From positions 572,386 through 636,385 of the forward strand of contig CAMOOO010000001.1 in assembly GCA_946621465.1 (NCBI GenBank): a DNA stretch of 64,000 nt, read 5' to 3'. How positions within the stretch are numbered: position 1 is the stretch's first letter; each line of letters begins with the position of its first letter. Position numbers and translations under genes: made by a program. A model generated the notes under the pieces. The model did not search any database and was not told the origin of the DNA. It saw only the letters and a list, made by a program, of their open reading frames with translations. The DNA comes from an uncultured Clostridia bacterium. GTDB lineage: Bacteria > Bacillota > Clostridia > Christensenellales > DTU072. Below are positions 44,770-53,065 of this stretch, one piece after another.

Positions 44770-45591
44770 TTATTCCGTGATGCATTGCAAAAAAGTAAGT
44801 CCCGCTTTTAAAGCAGGGATATTATCCTCTTTTCCTTCGAACTCGACGGAAACGTAGCCGTCGTAGCCGGCCTCTTTCAGGCAGGAAAGACAATCTTTCA
44901 CCGGGACGACACCCTTACCGACAATGGTCCCCAGTAAATAGTTTCCGTCCGCGGCGCGGAAGTAGTTCGGTTTGAAAACGTCGCTCCTTAGAAAGTCTTT
45001 GACGTGAACGTGAACGGCATAGGGGGCGGCAACTTTGACCGAGGCAAGAGGTTCGGCCCCTACGCAAAGGAAGTTACCGACGTCGCAGAGCCAACGATAG
45101 TTCTCATTATTAACGGTGTCGATCAGATATTTAACGCGCTCGGGGGCCTGAAAAATGAAGCCGTGGTTTTCGGTGCAGGTCTTTACGCCCTTTGCTTTGG
45201 CGTACTCGGTGACCTCGCGGATATAGGGCGCCATTTTGTCAGCGGTCTTTTGCCAGGATCTATTGGGAGCTAAAACATAGCAGACGTCGTGCCGCATGAC
45301 GGGAACGCCGAGGGCAGCGGCGATATCGACCTGTTTTTTTATTTGTTTTACCGTACGTTTGGGAAACAGGCGAGCGAAATTGGCTCCCACGCTGTATGCT
45401 ACGATGGGCAAGCCGATCTCATCGCAATAACTTTTTATCCTTTTTGCCGTATCAACGGTGCAGGGGTCCAGTTCGGTAAACTCGATCCCCTCGAATCCCA
45501 ATTCCTTTGCCAGACGACAGATATCCAAATAGCTACATTTTGTTTTCCTTCTGTATGCGGAAAAACTATACGACGAAACGCTGAACTTCAT
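44770..45591 (-). CDS. Sugar-phosphate isomerase/epimerase (TIM barrel, xylose-isomerase-like)
   Basis: This 273-aa AP-endonuclease-2/xylose-isomerase-like TIM barrel has GFEGIEFTELDP near residue 33, TENHGF (metal-type Glu/His, about 141-146), CDVGNFL near 170, HVHVKDF near 195 and SVEFEGKED near 250. These supply the Glu/Asp/His metal ligands of the family. Typical activities are epimerisation or isomerisation of keto sugars or inositols. AAGGAG precedes the ATG at 45591. It lies 18 bp after the aldolase-like/VOC fusion gene and should share its transcript. Confidence 0.85.
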   Translation of the reverse strand: MKFSVSSYSFSAYRRKTKCSYLDICRLAKELGFEGIEFTELDPCTVDTAKRIKSYCDEIGLPIVAYSVGANFARLFPKRTVKQIKKQVDIAAALGVPVMRHDVCYVLAPNRSWQKTADKMAPYIREVTEYAKAKGVKTCTENHGFIFQAPERVKYLIDTVNNENYRWLCDVGNFLCVGAEPLASVKVAAPYAVHVHVKDFLRSDVFKPNYFRAADGNYLLGTIVGKGVVPVKDCLSCLKEAGYDGYVSVEFEGKEDNIPALKAGLTFLQCITE

Positions 45592-45609
45592 GAGCGGCTC
45601 CTTACATAA

Positions 45610-46596
45610 TTATTCTTTGCGAATGAGTTTACATTCGATATCGGCGATCTTATCCATCAAATAGACTTCTTTAATATGATTGCCGTCGCTGACGATACTT
45701 TTTTCATCCACGACGCATCCGCGCAGTTTCAGATAATAGAGCGCGCGTTCAACGTCGCTCGTTTTATAGCAAATACACCCGATACCGTTTCGTTTGCCGG
45801 AAGTGTCGATCTCTATTCCCACGCCGGACGAAGCGCCGAGGGAGAGAGGGGAACCGCTGAGCTTCCCGATAGCACCAAGCGCAGAAGAAGCGGAATGTCC
45901 GTCGACGTAGCGGATAAAGCAGTCCAACGTCAAGTCCATAACGGTATTGACCATTTCTTTTGCGTTACGAGTGACGCAGTCAAAACGATCCTCTTTCAGA
46001 TTCTGTTGGGTGGCAACGAAAGTGCCTCCGCAGCAGAGGGTTTTATTAAAATTGAGATATTCTCTCAGGTTCTTCAGATTGATACCGCCTGTCGGGATAA
46101 AGCGTAAAAAGGGATAGGGTGCGGAGAGGGCTTTCAACATGGAAATGCCGCCCAGCTGCTCGCAAGGGAAGAAATTACAGACGCGCAGTCCCCTCTCGTA
46201 CAGTCTGTCCAAGTCGCTCGCCGTACAACAACCGGGGAAAACGGGCATCCCGACCTCGATCGCCCTGTCGACGACCTTGTGATTAAAACCGGGGGTTACG
46301 ATAAACTTCGCGCCGGCGTTCTGCGCTTTGGAAAGCTGATCGACGGTCAGCACCGTTCCCGCTCCGACGGTGACGTTGGGGCATTTTGAAGAGATGATCC
46401 GGATGGCGTCTTCGGCAACGCTACTGCGGTAGGTTATTTCCACCACGTCTACGCCTGCCGCGTTAAGTGCTCCCACAAGGGGCAAGGCATCGGAAATTTC
46501 ATCGACCGTTACGATGGGAATAAATCCGCATTGTTCAAATTTTTTTATGATAACTTCATAGCCCAGGTTGAACTTCGGATTGTACGTATAGTTCAT
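45610..46596 (-). CDS. KDPG/KHG-aldolase-like domain fused to a VOC-like domain; Schiff-base Lys replaced
   Basis: The start is ATG at 46596 behind GGAGG. Residues 1-220 follow the Eda fold: VVEITYRS (E53, R57), VGAGTVLTVDQL (about 77-88), IVTPGFN and PTGGINLKNLREYL (about 168-181). The Schiff-base Lys expected before FFP is Asn141 here (CNFFPCEQLGG). Residues 220-328 resemble a vicinal-oxygen-chelate (glyoxalase-like) domain (LDCFIRYVDGHSA ... GIGCICYKTSDVERALYYL). By family, Eda cleaves 2-keto-3-deoxy-sugar acids; without the Lys this protein may be inactive or do other chemistry. It is divergent from the reductase and glycyl radical enzyme genes. Confidence 0.85.
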   Translation of the reverse strand: MNYTYNPKFNLGYEVIIKKFEQCGFIPIVTVDEISDALPLVGALNAAGVDVVEITYRSSVAEDAIRIISSKCPNVTVGAGTVLTVDQLSKAQNAGAKFIVTPGFNHKVVDRAIEVGMPVFPGCCTASDLDRLYERGLRVCNFFPCEQLGGISMLKALSAPYPFLRFIPTGGINLKNLREYLNFNKTLCCGGTFVATQQNLKEDRFDCVTRNAKEMVNTVMDLTLDCFIRYVDGHSASSALGAIGKLSGSPLSLGASSGVGIEIDTSGKRNGIGCICYKTSDVERALYYLKLRGCVVDEKSIVSDGNHIKEVYLMDKIADIECKLIRKE

Positions 46597-46624
46597 TCTT
46601 ATCCTCCACGAACGGTATATTATC

Positions 46625-46653
46625 ATTGTAGCATAACAGCGCCGGAAAATCAA
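46625..46653 (-). promoter_or_regulatory. Promoter of the aldolase-like/isomerase operon
   Basis: The minus strand carries TTGATT (46653-46648), a 17-bp spacer and TACAAT (46630-46625), with a TGC just before the -10 box that makes an extended -10 element. Confidence 0.7.
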
Positions 46654-46709
46654 TACCGCTTTTGACAATCTTTATTAAGTCTTTACCCCCGTCACCCAAA
46701 AAGATTGGA

Positions 46710-46736
46710 TTGACTTTTACTCTAATATATGATAAT
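46710..46736 (+). promoter_or_regulatory. Possible promoter of the reductase/glycyl radical enzyme operon
   Basis: TTGACT (46710-46715) and GATAAT (46731-46736) are 15 bp apart, shorter than optimal. An AAGGAA ribosome binding site follows at 46755-46760. Confidence 0.4.
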
Positions 46737-46770
46737 CTAAGATAAACTTATAATAAGGAATAAATGAAAT

Positions 46771-47649
46771 ATGAATAATCTATCTTTATCAAAATTAACC
46801 GACTGCATAACCCTCTCAAACGGCGTAAAAATGCCCTGTATCGGATACGGAACGTGGCAAACACCCTCCGGCGAAGTCGCCGAAAACTGCGTAAAGAGCG
46901 CCCTTGAACTGGGTTACAGACACGTTGACACCGCTTGGGTTTACGGGAACGAGCCGGACGTAGGAAGAGGCATAAAGAAATCGGGAATAAAGCGCGAAGA
47001 GATCTTTTTGACCAGTAAACACTGGGTCACGGAGCGCGGATACGATAAGACGATAAAAGCGGTAGAGACATCGCTGGAAAATTTAGGGGTAGACTATCTC
47101 GATCTTTATCTCATTCACTGGCCTTGCGTGGAAAAATTGACGCCGGAATGGAAGGAGATCAACGCCTCGACCTGGCGCGGTTTCGAGAAAATGTACAAGG
47201 ACGGAAAGATACGCGCCATAGGCGTGAGCAACTTCCAACAAAAGCACCTGGACGCATTAAATGAATATGCTCAAATTAAACCGATGGTCAACCAGATAGA
47301 GTTCCACCCGGGATACACGCAGATTGATAACGTGCGGTACAGTCAAAGCCTCGGCATGACGGTACAGGCATGGAGTCCGCTCGGAAGCGGAGCCGTACTA
47401 AACGACCCCACTCTTATGAAAATGGCGGAAAAGTACGGGAAGTCGGTCGCTCAGCTTTGCGTTCGCTTCGCATTGCAATGTGGCGTTATTCCCCTGCCAA
47501 AATCGCTCAACCAAAGCAGAATGGCGGCAAACGCCGACGTCTTTGATTTTACTATCACTGACGAAGACGTACAAAAATTGGTCGCCTTCCCCGAGCTTGG
47601 ATTCAGCACCTATTTGCCTGAGGACGCCCCTGCGGACGCCTTGTGCTAA
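46771..47649 (+). CDS. Aldo/keto reductase
   Basis: This is a 292-aa NAD(P)H-dependent aldo/keto reductase. The catalytic tetrad is intact: D53 (HVDTAW), Y58 (VYGNE), K83 (TSKHW) and H116 (IHWP). The substrate loop and C-terminal phosphate-binding region (IPLPKSLNQSRM) are present. Length and order are normal. It lies 26 bp upstream of the glycyl radical enzyme gene. Reducing an aldehyde or ketone made by that enzyme is a reasonable inference, by analogy to alcohol dehydrogenases in other glycyl radical operons. Confidence 0.92.
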   Translation: MNNLSLSKLTDCITLSNGVKMPCIGYGTWQTPSGEVAENCVKSALELGYRHVDTAWVYGNEPDVGRGIKKSGIKREEIFLTSKHWVTERGYDKTIKAVETSLENLGVDYLDLYLIHWPCVEKLTPEWKEINASTWRGFEKMYKDGKIRAIGVSNFQQKHLDALNEYAQIKPMVNQIEFHPGYTQIDNVRYSQSLGMTVQAWSPLGSGAVLNDPTLMKMAEKYGKSVAQLCVRFALQCGVIPLPKSLNQSRMAANADVFDFTITDEDVQKLVAFPELGFSTYLPEDAPADALC

Positions 47650-47675
47650 GATAGTAAGAGGAAACCGAAAAATAT

Positions 47676-49841
47676 ATGAGGCGTTTGGAGACCATAGAGC
47701 CGTTTGCGTACGGATATCTGCATAGCCCGAGAAAAAACATGGAGTACCGCATAGCAAACTCCATTTATTGCTTTGCCAAAAACATTCAACTAAGCATCGA
47801 CCCGAAGAGCTTTTTTGTCGGGACGCCGTGGGCAAATCAGCCGCTGGGCGTTCGGTTTAAATCCAGTTGCAGTATGTCGTTTGAAACGACGGAAATAAAA
47901 AAATCGCTCAAAAACGCCAAGGGTCGCTTTTTAGGAACCTTGTTCCTACAATGCGCGATGTTTCCGCGTGCCACCGAGACCATTGACGCCGCTCATTGCA
48001 GTTTAAAAACCCAACTGATGCGTTGGAACAAAAACCTGTGGGGCGTAGGCGGAGGACACGGAAATCCGGACTATAAACTTTTACTCGACTCAGGCACCGA
48101 CGGTTTACGCGAGAAAATAGAGAAGTTCCGCGCGCTAAACAGCGGAAAGGACGACTTTTACGACGCCCTACTTCTGACGCTGGACGCATTCGACCTTATT
48201 TGCAAAAGGTATAAAGAAAAGGCGGAAGAAACGTTGCCGTCCGCAACCGGTAAGGACAAAGAGACACTAAAGCGGATCATATCCGCGCTGGAAAATATTC
48301 CGCAAAAATCGCCGAGGAATTTTTTTGAGGCCTGTCAATTCTTTTGGCTGTCCTTTTCCTTTTTGGATATCGACTCGCCCGGACTTTTTGATTACACTTT
48401 GGGAAAATACTATGAAGAAGACAAAACCGGTTTGCGGTACGAGTGTTTAAAGAAGCTGTGGGAACTGTTCCATACGACGAGAACGTGGAACCTATGCGTT
48501 GGCGGAAGCAACGAAAAGGGAGAGGATATGTGTAACGAGCTGACCTACGATCTACTTGCCGTGGCGCGCGAATACAAATTCAACACCCCCAATATCACCA
48601 TGCGTTTCCATAAAAACTCGCCGGAGGAAGCCTGGAATGCGGCTATCGACACGTTGGCAACCGGGATCGGTATGCCGGCCATTTATAACGACGAATGCGT
48701 CGTCCCTGCCATGGAAAAACTGGGTATCCCAAAAAAAGACGCTCACCTGTACTGCATGAACGGGTGCAATCAAATTGATATTTACGGCAAATCGCACATG
48801 GGGCTTGAGGACGGCGAATTCAACGTTGCAAAAGCACTGGAGTACCTGCTTTTTCGTGGCAAGTGTTCTTATACGAAAAAGAAATTCGGCTTGGACTTAG
48901 GTGATCCGTCCCGATATAAGACCTTCGATGAATTGATGACGGGATTTTTTAAAGAAATCGACTACATGATAAAGAGGGTCGCCGATACCTCGAATAAGGC
49001 GCAGGTCATTTACGCTAAATACGGACCCAACCCCTGGCGTTCTACCCTGACGGAAGGTTGCGTGGAAAGCGGCCTGGATTATAAAAACAAAGGGCCGCTA
49101 TACGGTCACGGACAGATCCTCACCGAAGGTTTGCCGGATACAGTGGATAGCTTGGTCGCCATAAAACACTACGTCTTTGATGAAAAGAAGTACGACATGA
49201 AAACGCTGGTTAAAGCGTTAATGAAAAACTACGAAGGATATGAGAAACTGTATAAAGATTTTTCTTCCTATCACAAATTCGGAAACGACATCGACGAAGT
49301 GGACGAGATATATAAAGAGGTCACGCACCATATTTACAATTATGCGTTGACGCTTGAAACGTTCCGCGGCGGAAAATTCGGGATCGGTTGCAGTACCTTT
49401 CAACGCGCGGCGGAATACGGCGAACACACCGGGGCGCTCCCGAACGGGAAGAAAAAAGAGGACACCACCTTTGCCGACAGTATCGGAGCGGTACCGGGAT
49501 GCGACACTCACGGTCCGACTGCCCTACTCAATTCCGTTTTAAAGGTGGATCAGACGCTAGCAAAGAGCGGAAACGTTTTGCAGATGAAATTTTCTAAGTC
49601 GCAGTTCAACACCAAAGAAGGAAAGGAAGGGTTCAAAGCCCTTGCCAAAACCTATTTTCGTATGGGCGGACAAACGCTTCAAATTAACGTTGTATCGCGC
49701 GAGGAACTGCTCGACGCCAAAGTTCATCCGGAAAAGCACCAAAACCTCGTCGTCCGCGTGGGTGGATTCAGCGAATACTTTGTGCGGCTTTCGCCCGGAT
49801 TGCAGGACAATATCATAAAGCGCACGGAAAACGGTCTGTAA
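47676..49841 (+). CDS. Divergent glycyl radical enzyme (pyruvate-formate-lyase-like, GCNQ active site)
   Basis: This 721-aa protein belongs to the pyruvate-formate-lyase-like glycyl radical family. The radical loop is RVGGFSEYF with Gly697 (in LVVRVGGFS). The thiyl-Cys loop aligns as YNDECVVPAM ... YCMNGCNQID, making Cys364 the catalytic Cys. Dehydratase-type relatives have Gly-Cys-Val-Glu there; here the Glu is Gln366. It therefore should not be called pyruvate formate-lyase (which has a Cys-Cys pair) or a standard dehydratase. It is shorter than most members (about 760-850 aa). The ATG at 47676 has AGAGG about 14 nt upstream, a loose spacing. The activase gene follows in the same frame. The substrate is unknown. 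Confidence 0.88.
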   Translation: MRRLETIEPFAYGYLHSPRKNMEYRIANSIYCFAKNIQLSIDPKSFFVGTPWANQPLGVRFKSSCSMSFETTEIKKSLKNAKGRFLGTLFLQCAMFPRATETIDAAHCSLKTQLMRWNKNLWGVGGGHGNPDYKLLLDSGTDGLREKIEKFRALNSGKDDFYDALLLTLDAFDLICKRYKEKAEETLPSATGKDKETLKRIISALENIPQKSPRNFFEACQFFWLSFSFLDIDSPGLFDYTLGKYYEEDKTGLRYECLKKLWELFHTTRTWNLCVGGSNEKGEDMCNELTYDLLAVAREYKFNTPNITMRFHKNSPEEAWNAAIDTLATGIGMPAIYNDECVVPAMEKLGIPKKDAHLYCMNGCNQIDIYGKSHMGLEDGEFNVAKALEYLLFRGKCSYTKKKFGLDLGDPSRYKTFDELMTGFFKEIDYMIKRVADTSNKAQVIYAKYGPNPWRSTLTEGCVESGLDYKNKGPLYGHGQILTEGLPDTVDSLVAIKHYVFDEKKYDMKTLVKALMKNYEGYEKLYKDFSSYHKFGNDIDEVDEIYKEVTHHIYNYALTLETFRGGKFGIGCSTFQRAAEYGEHTGALPNGKKKEDTTFADSIGAVPGCDTHGPTALLNSVLKVDQTLAKSGNVLQMKFSKSQFNTKEGKEGFKALAKTYFRMGGQTLQINVVSREELLDAKVHPEKHQNLVVRVGGFSEYFVRLSPGLQDNIIKRTENGL

Positions 49842-49851
49842 ACGGTCTGTA
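49830..49851. repeat. 11-bp tandem duplication at the enzyme/activase junction
   Basis: AACGGTCTGTA occurs twice in direct tandem. The first copy contains the last codon and the start of the stop of the glycyl radical enzyme gene; the second copy fills the gap before the activase ATG at 49854. Confidence 0.9.
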
Positions 49852-49853
49852 AA

Positions 49854-50693
49854 ATGAAGGGAAATATATTCGATATCCAACGTTTTTCCATTCACGACGG
49901 ACCGGGAATAAGGACCACCGTCTTTTTGAAAGGATGCACTCTCAGGTGCATTTGGTGTCACAATCCCGAATCGCAAAAACCGGAGCCGGAACTGGCTTTT
50001 TACGCCCATAAGTGCCGTTCTTGCGGCGCGTGCCGATCTTTCTGCGATAAATTATTTACGTCCAATTGTACCGCCTGCGGTAAATGCGTAGACCTCTGTC
50101 CTCACGGTGCGCGTGAAATCATGGGAAAAGCGAAAGAAGCGGCGGACGTTTTTGAGATCGTCAAACGGGATCGGGAATACTATATTACGTCCGGCGGAGG
50201 GGTTACGCTCTCCGGAGGAGAACCGCTTTTGCAGGCCGATTTCGCGGCGGAAATCCTGAAACTATGTAAAAACGCCGGAATCCATACCGCCATTGAGACG
50301 GCGGGGAATGTTCTGTGGGAGAATATCGAAAAGGTACTGCCCTACTGCAATTTGTTTTTGTACGATATAAAGGCAATTGACGAAGAAAAACACAAAAAGC
50401 TCACCGGGGCAAGCAATAAACTCATTTTACAAAACGCCGAAAAACTGCTTTCTGCCAACAAAAACGTCCTTTTCAGAACGCCCGTTGTTCCCGGGTACAA
50501 CGACGGAGAACTGGACGATATCGCGCGTTTTTGCCGCGGAAAATGGGAGATACTTGCTTACCATGAGATCGGTGTAGGCAAATATGCCGCTTTAAATAGA
50601 GAGTACCTTCTTCGTTGCGTTCCGCCTACGGAAAAAGACATGCTGTCCATTGCCAAAAAAACGGGCGCTATTTACAGACCGACGGGCATGTGA
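49854..50693 (+). CDS. Glycyl radical enzyme activating enzyme (radical SAM)
   Basis: This 279-aa radical SAM activase has the cluster motif C28-x3-C32-x2-C35 (CTLRCIWCHNPE). Next comes a two-cluster ferredoxin insert (C54, C57, C60, C64 and C72, C75, C78, C82), as in activases of non-PFL glycyl radical enzymes. SGGEPLLQ near residue 123 is the SAM-binding GGE-type motif. It abstracts a hydrogen from Gly697 of the upstream enzyme. No clear SD sequence precedes the ATG, so it likely relies on translational coupling across the 12-nt gap. Confidence 0.94.
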   Translation: MKGNIFDIQRFSIHDGPGIRTTVFLKGCTLRCIWCHNPESQKPEPELAFYAHKCRSCGACRSFCDKLFTSNCTACGKCVDLCPHGAREIMGKAKEAADVFEIVKRDREYYITSGGGVTLSGGEPLLQADFAAEILKLCKNAGIHTAIETAGNVLWENIEKVLPYCNLFLYDIKAIDEEKHKKLTGASNKLILQNAEKLLSANKNVLFRTPVVPGYNDGELDDIARFCRGKWEILAYHEIGVGKYAALNREYLLRCVPPTEKDMLSIAKKTGAIYRPTGM

Positions 50694-50761
50694 TTTTCCG
50701 TTTATTGATTATTCCGTTTTTTCGATAAAATTTAAAAAATTCGGGGAAAAGTTTTTTAAAT

Positions 50762-50797
50762 CAATTGCAATTGCTTTTTTTAATGTGGTATTATAAT
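50762..50797 (+). promoter_or_regulatory. Probable promoter region of nfnAB
   Basis: TATAAT (50792-50797) has TTGCTT 15 bp upstream (50771-50776). The perfect palindrome CAATTGCAATTG (50762-50773) overlaps the -35 position and could be an operator. AAGGAC lies before the ATG at 50835. Confidence 0.45.
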
Positions 50798-50834
50798 TTT
50801 ATCATATTTTTTATATATAAAAAGGACAAGAAAA

Positions 50835-51671
50835 ATGTACAAAATCATTTCCAAAAGACTGCTTGCGCCTAACGTGAACGAATACACGATCGAGGCACCG
50901 AAAGTCGCTCGTAACGCCCGTCCCGGACAGTTTATTATTCTGCGCGTGGATGAAGAAGGCGAGCGCGTACCTTTTACCATTTGCGACATGGACAAAGAAA
51001 AAGGCTATATCACCATTCTGGTGCAAACGGTGGGATCATCCACCTACAAGTTGTCCCTTCTAAGCGTCGGCGACGCCGTATCCGACTTTGTCGGACCGTT
51101 GGGGAATGCTACCGATCTGTCCGCTTTTGACGACATCGTTTTGGTGGCAGGTGGTATCGGAAGCGCCGTTGTTTATCCGCAAGCCAAATATCTGGCCTCT
51201 ATCGGAAAGCCCGCTACCGTTATTTTGGGAGCAAGGAACGAAAGTTTACTTATGTACGTCAAAGAGTACGAGGCTTGCGCCAAGAAGCTCTACATTATGA
51301 CCGACGACGGTTCTTGCGGAGAAAAAGGTTTCGTTACCCAAAAATTACAACAACTTTTGGAACAGAAAAAGAGTGACGTCGTCATGGCGGTAGGACCGTT
51401 GATGATGATGAAAGCGGTTTGCGACGTGACCCGTCCGTTTGAGGTACACACCATCGTTTCTCTCAACAGCGTAATGGTAGACGGAACGGGAATGTGCGGA
51501 TGCTGTCGTGTAACGGTGGGCGGCGAGACGAAGTACGCCTGCGTAGACGGTCCGGAATTCGACGGGCATTTGGTTGATTTCTCCGAGGCGGCGGCTCGTT
51601 CCGCTTTCTACAAAGAGAAAGAACAGGCGCATTACTGCAATCTGCGCGGCACAGTCGAAGGAGGCAAATAA
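50835..51671 (+). CDS. nfnA: NADH-dependent ferredoxin:NADP+ oxidoreductase, small (alpha) subunit-like
   Basis: This 278-aa member of the sulfide-dehydrogenase/dihydroorotate-dehydrogenase-electron-transfer type flavoprotein family binds FAD (VPFTICD near 45-51), NAD (VLVAGGIGSAVVYP near 102-115) and a [2Fe-2S] cluster through C221, C223/C224 and C236 (GMCGCCRV ... ACVDG). Together with the next gene it matches NfnAB, which couples reduction of NADP+ by ferredoxin and NADH by electron bifurcation in anaerobes. It overlaps nfnB by one base (TAATG). A pyrimidine-biosynthesis role is unlikely because no pyrD is adjacent. Confidence 0.88.
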   Translation: MYKIISKRLLAPNVNEYTIEAPKVARNARPGQFIILRVDEEGERVPFTICDMDKEKGYITILVQTVGSSTYKLSLLSVGDAVSDFVGPLGNATDLSAFDDIVLVAGGIGSAVVYPQAKYLASIGKPATVILGARNESLLMYVKEYEACAKKLYIMTDDGSCGEKGFVTQKLQQLLEQKKSDVVMAVGPLMMMKAVCDVTRPFEVHTIVSLNSVMVDGTGMCGCCRVTVGGETKYACVDGPEFDGHLVDFSEAAARSAFYKEKEQAHYCNLRGTVEGGK

Positions 51672-53041
51672 TGGTAGATAAAAACGCAAAAAGAACGTTG
51701 CCGATCGAACAGGCACCGGAAGTAAGAAGTCATAACTTTGAAGAAGTCAACAGCGGTTTTACCGCCGATATGGCGATAGCGGAAGCCTCTCGCTGTCTGA
51801 ACTGTAAAAACCCCAAGTGCGTTGAGGGGTGTCCCGTCAACGTACATATACCCGACTTTATCGCTTTATGCGCTCAAGGTAAATTCATCGAAGCGGCAAA
51901 GGTCATCAAAGGGACCAACAATCTGCCCTCCGTATGCGGAAGGGTCTGTCCGCAAGAAGAGCAGTGCGAAAAGAACTGCATCCGTCAAAAATTGGGCGGA
52001 GCCGTAGCTATCGGATCGCTGGAAAGATTCTGCGCAGACTACGCTCTTACTGCCGGCGTCAAGCCGGAAAAGAATGCTCAGCCCAACGGGAAAAGAGTGG
52101 CGATCGCCGGAAGCGGTCCTGCGGGACTGTCTTGCGCCGCCGATCTGGCTAAGGCCGGATTCGACGTGACCGTATTCGAGGCATTCCATAAGCCGGGCGG
52201 CGTTTTGGTGTACGGTATCCCAGAATTCAGGCTCCCAAAGAAACTGGTACAGGCGGAAATCGACTCGCTTAAAGAACTGGGCGTTAAGTTCGAACTCAAC
52301 GTCGTCGTAGGTAAAACGATCTTCCTTGAAGAGCTGACGGAAGAGTACGATGCAGTGTTCCTCGGGACGGGCGCAGGTCTCCCCTCCTTTATGAAGATCA
52401 AAGGAGAAAACCTCGCCGGCGTATATTCCGCTAACGAATATCTGACTCGCGTCAATTTAATGAAGGCATATAAACCGGGTTCCGACACGCCCATTGTGAC
52501 CGGCAAAAACGTACTGGTCGTCGGCGGCGGAAACGTCGCTATGGACGCGGCGCGTACGGCTCTGAGAATGGGCGCGGATACGGTAAAGATCGTCTATCGT
52601 CGTTCTATGGAAGAACTGCCTGCTCGTAAAGAAGAGGTACACCACGCCATTGAAGAAGGTATCGAGTTCCTTACCCTCAACAATCCCGTAGAGATCCTCG
52701 GCGAAAAGAAGGTCGAAGGGATGACCGTTCTTAAAATGCGTCTCGGTGAAAAAGACGCGCGTGGCAGAGCGACGCCCATTCCGATTGAAGGCAGCGAATA
52801 TCGTATTGATTGCGATCAGGTCATCATTGCTATCGGTACCAGTCCCAATCCCCTGCTCCATAAATCCTGCGAGGCATTGGAAACGTCCAAACGCGGAACC
52901 ATTCTGGCAAACGAAAACGGCGAAACGAGCATAGAAAACGTATATGCCGGCGGAGACGCCGTCAGCGGAGCTGCCACCGTTATCCTCGCTATGGGCGCAG
53001 GAAAGAAGGCCGCCGCCAGCATAATCGAAAAACTTTCTTAA
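51671..53041 (+). CDS. nfnB: NADH-dependent ferredoxin:NADP+ oxidoreductase, large (beta) subunit-like
   Basis: This 456-aa protein of the glutamate-synthase-small-chain (GltD-like) family has N-terminal iron-sulfur cysteines (CLNCKNPKCVEGCPVNVHIP near 36-56; then CGRVCPQEEQCEKNC), an FAD site (VAIAGSGPAGLSCAADLAK near 139) and an NADPH site (VLVVGGGNVAMDAARTA near 279). No large glutamate synthase subunit is nearby. The adjacent NfnA-like gene points to the bifurcating transhydrogenase rather than glutamate synthesis. A strong terminator follows. Confidence 0.9.
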   Translation: MVDKNAKRTLPIEQAPEVRSHNFEEVNSGFTADMAIAEASRCLNCKNPKCVEGCPVNVHIPDFIALCAQGKFIEAAKVIKGTNNLPSVCGRVCPQEEQCEKNCIRQKLGGAVAIGSLERFCADYALTAGVKPEKNAQPNGKRVAIAGSGPAGLSCAADLAKAGFDVTVFEAFHKPGGVLVYGIPEFRLPKKLVQAEIDSLKELGVKFELNVVVGKTIFLEELTEEYDAVFLGTGAGLPSFMKIKGENLAGVYSANEYLTRVNLMKAYKPGSDTPIVTGKNVLVVGGGNVAMDAARTALRMGADTVKIVYRRSMEELPARKEEVHHAIEEGIEFLTLNNPVEILGEKKVEGMTVLKMRLGEKDARGRATPIPIEGSEYRIDCDQVIIAIGTSPNPLLHKSCEALETSKRGTILANENGETSIENVYAGGDAVSGAATVILAMGAGKKAAASIIEKLS

Positions 53042-53065
53042 TAAATTTACCCAAAGAGAAAACAG

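Noticed and set aside
46662..46667. TTGACA upstream of the aldo/keto reductase taken as a -35 box
   Set aside because: No -10-like sequence lies 16-18 bp downstream; a C-rich stretch occupies that place.
49053..49067. GCVES at residues 461-465 of the glycyl radical enzyme, which looks like the catalytic GCVE motif
   Set aside because: By context (PNPWRSTLTEGCVESGLDY) it aligns with the later C-I-E-R-G-K-D loop of the family, not with the thiyl loop; the catalytic position is Cys364 in NGCNQ.
50694..50764. Terminator after the activase gene
   Set aside because: TTTTCC and GGAAAA can pair only over 6 bp with a long AT-rich loop and no clean T-run.
51671..53041. Glutamate synthase small subunit (gltD)
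   Set aside because: No gltB is nearby, and the overlapping upstream gene encodes an NfnA-type subunit, so the bifurcating transhydrogenase is the better reading.
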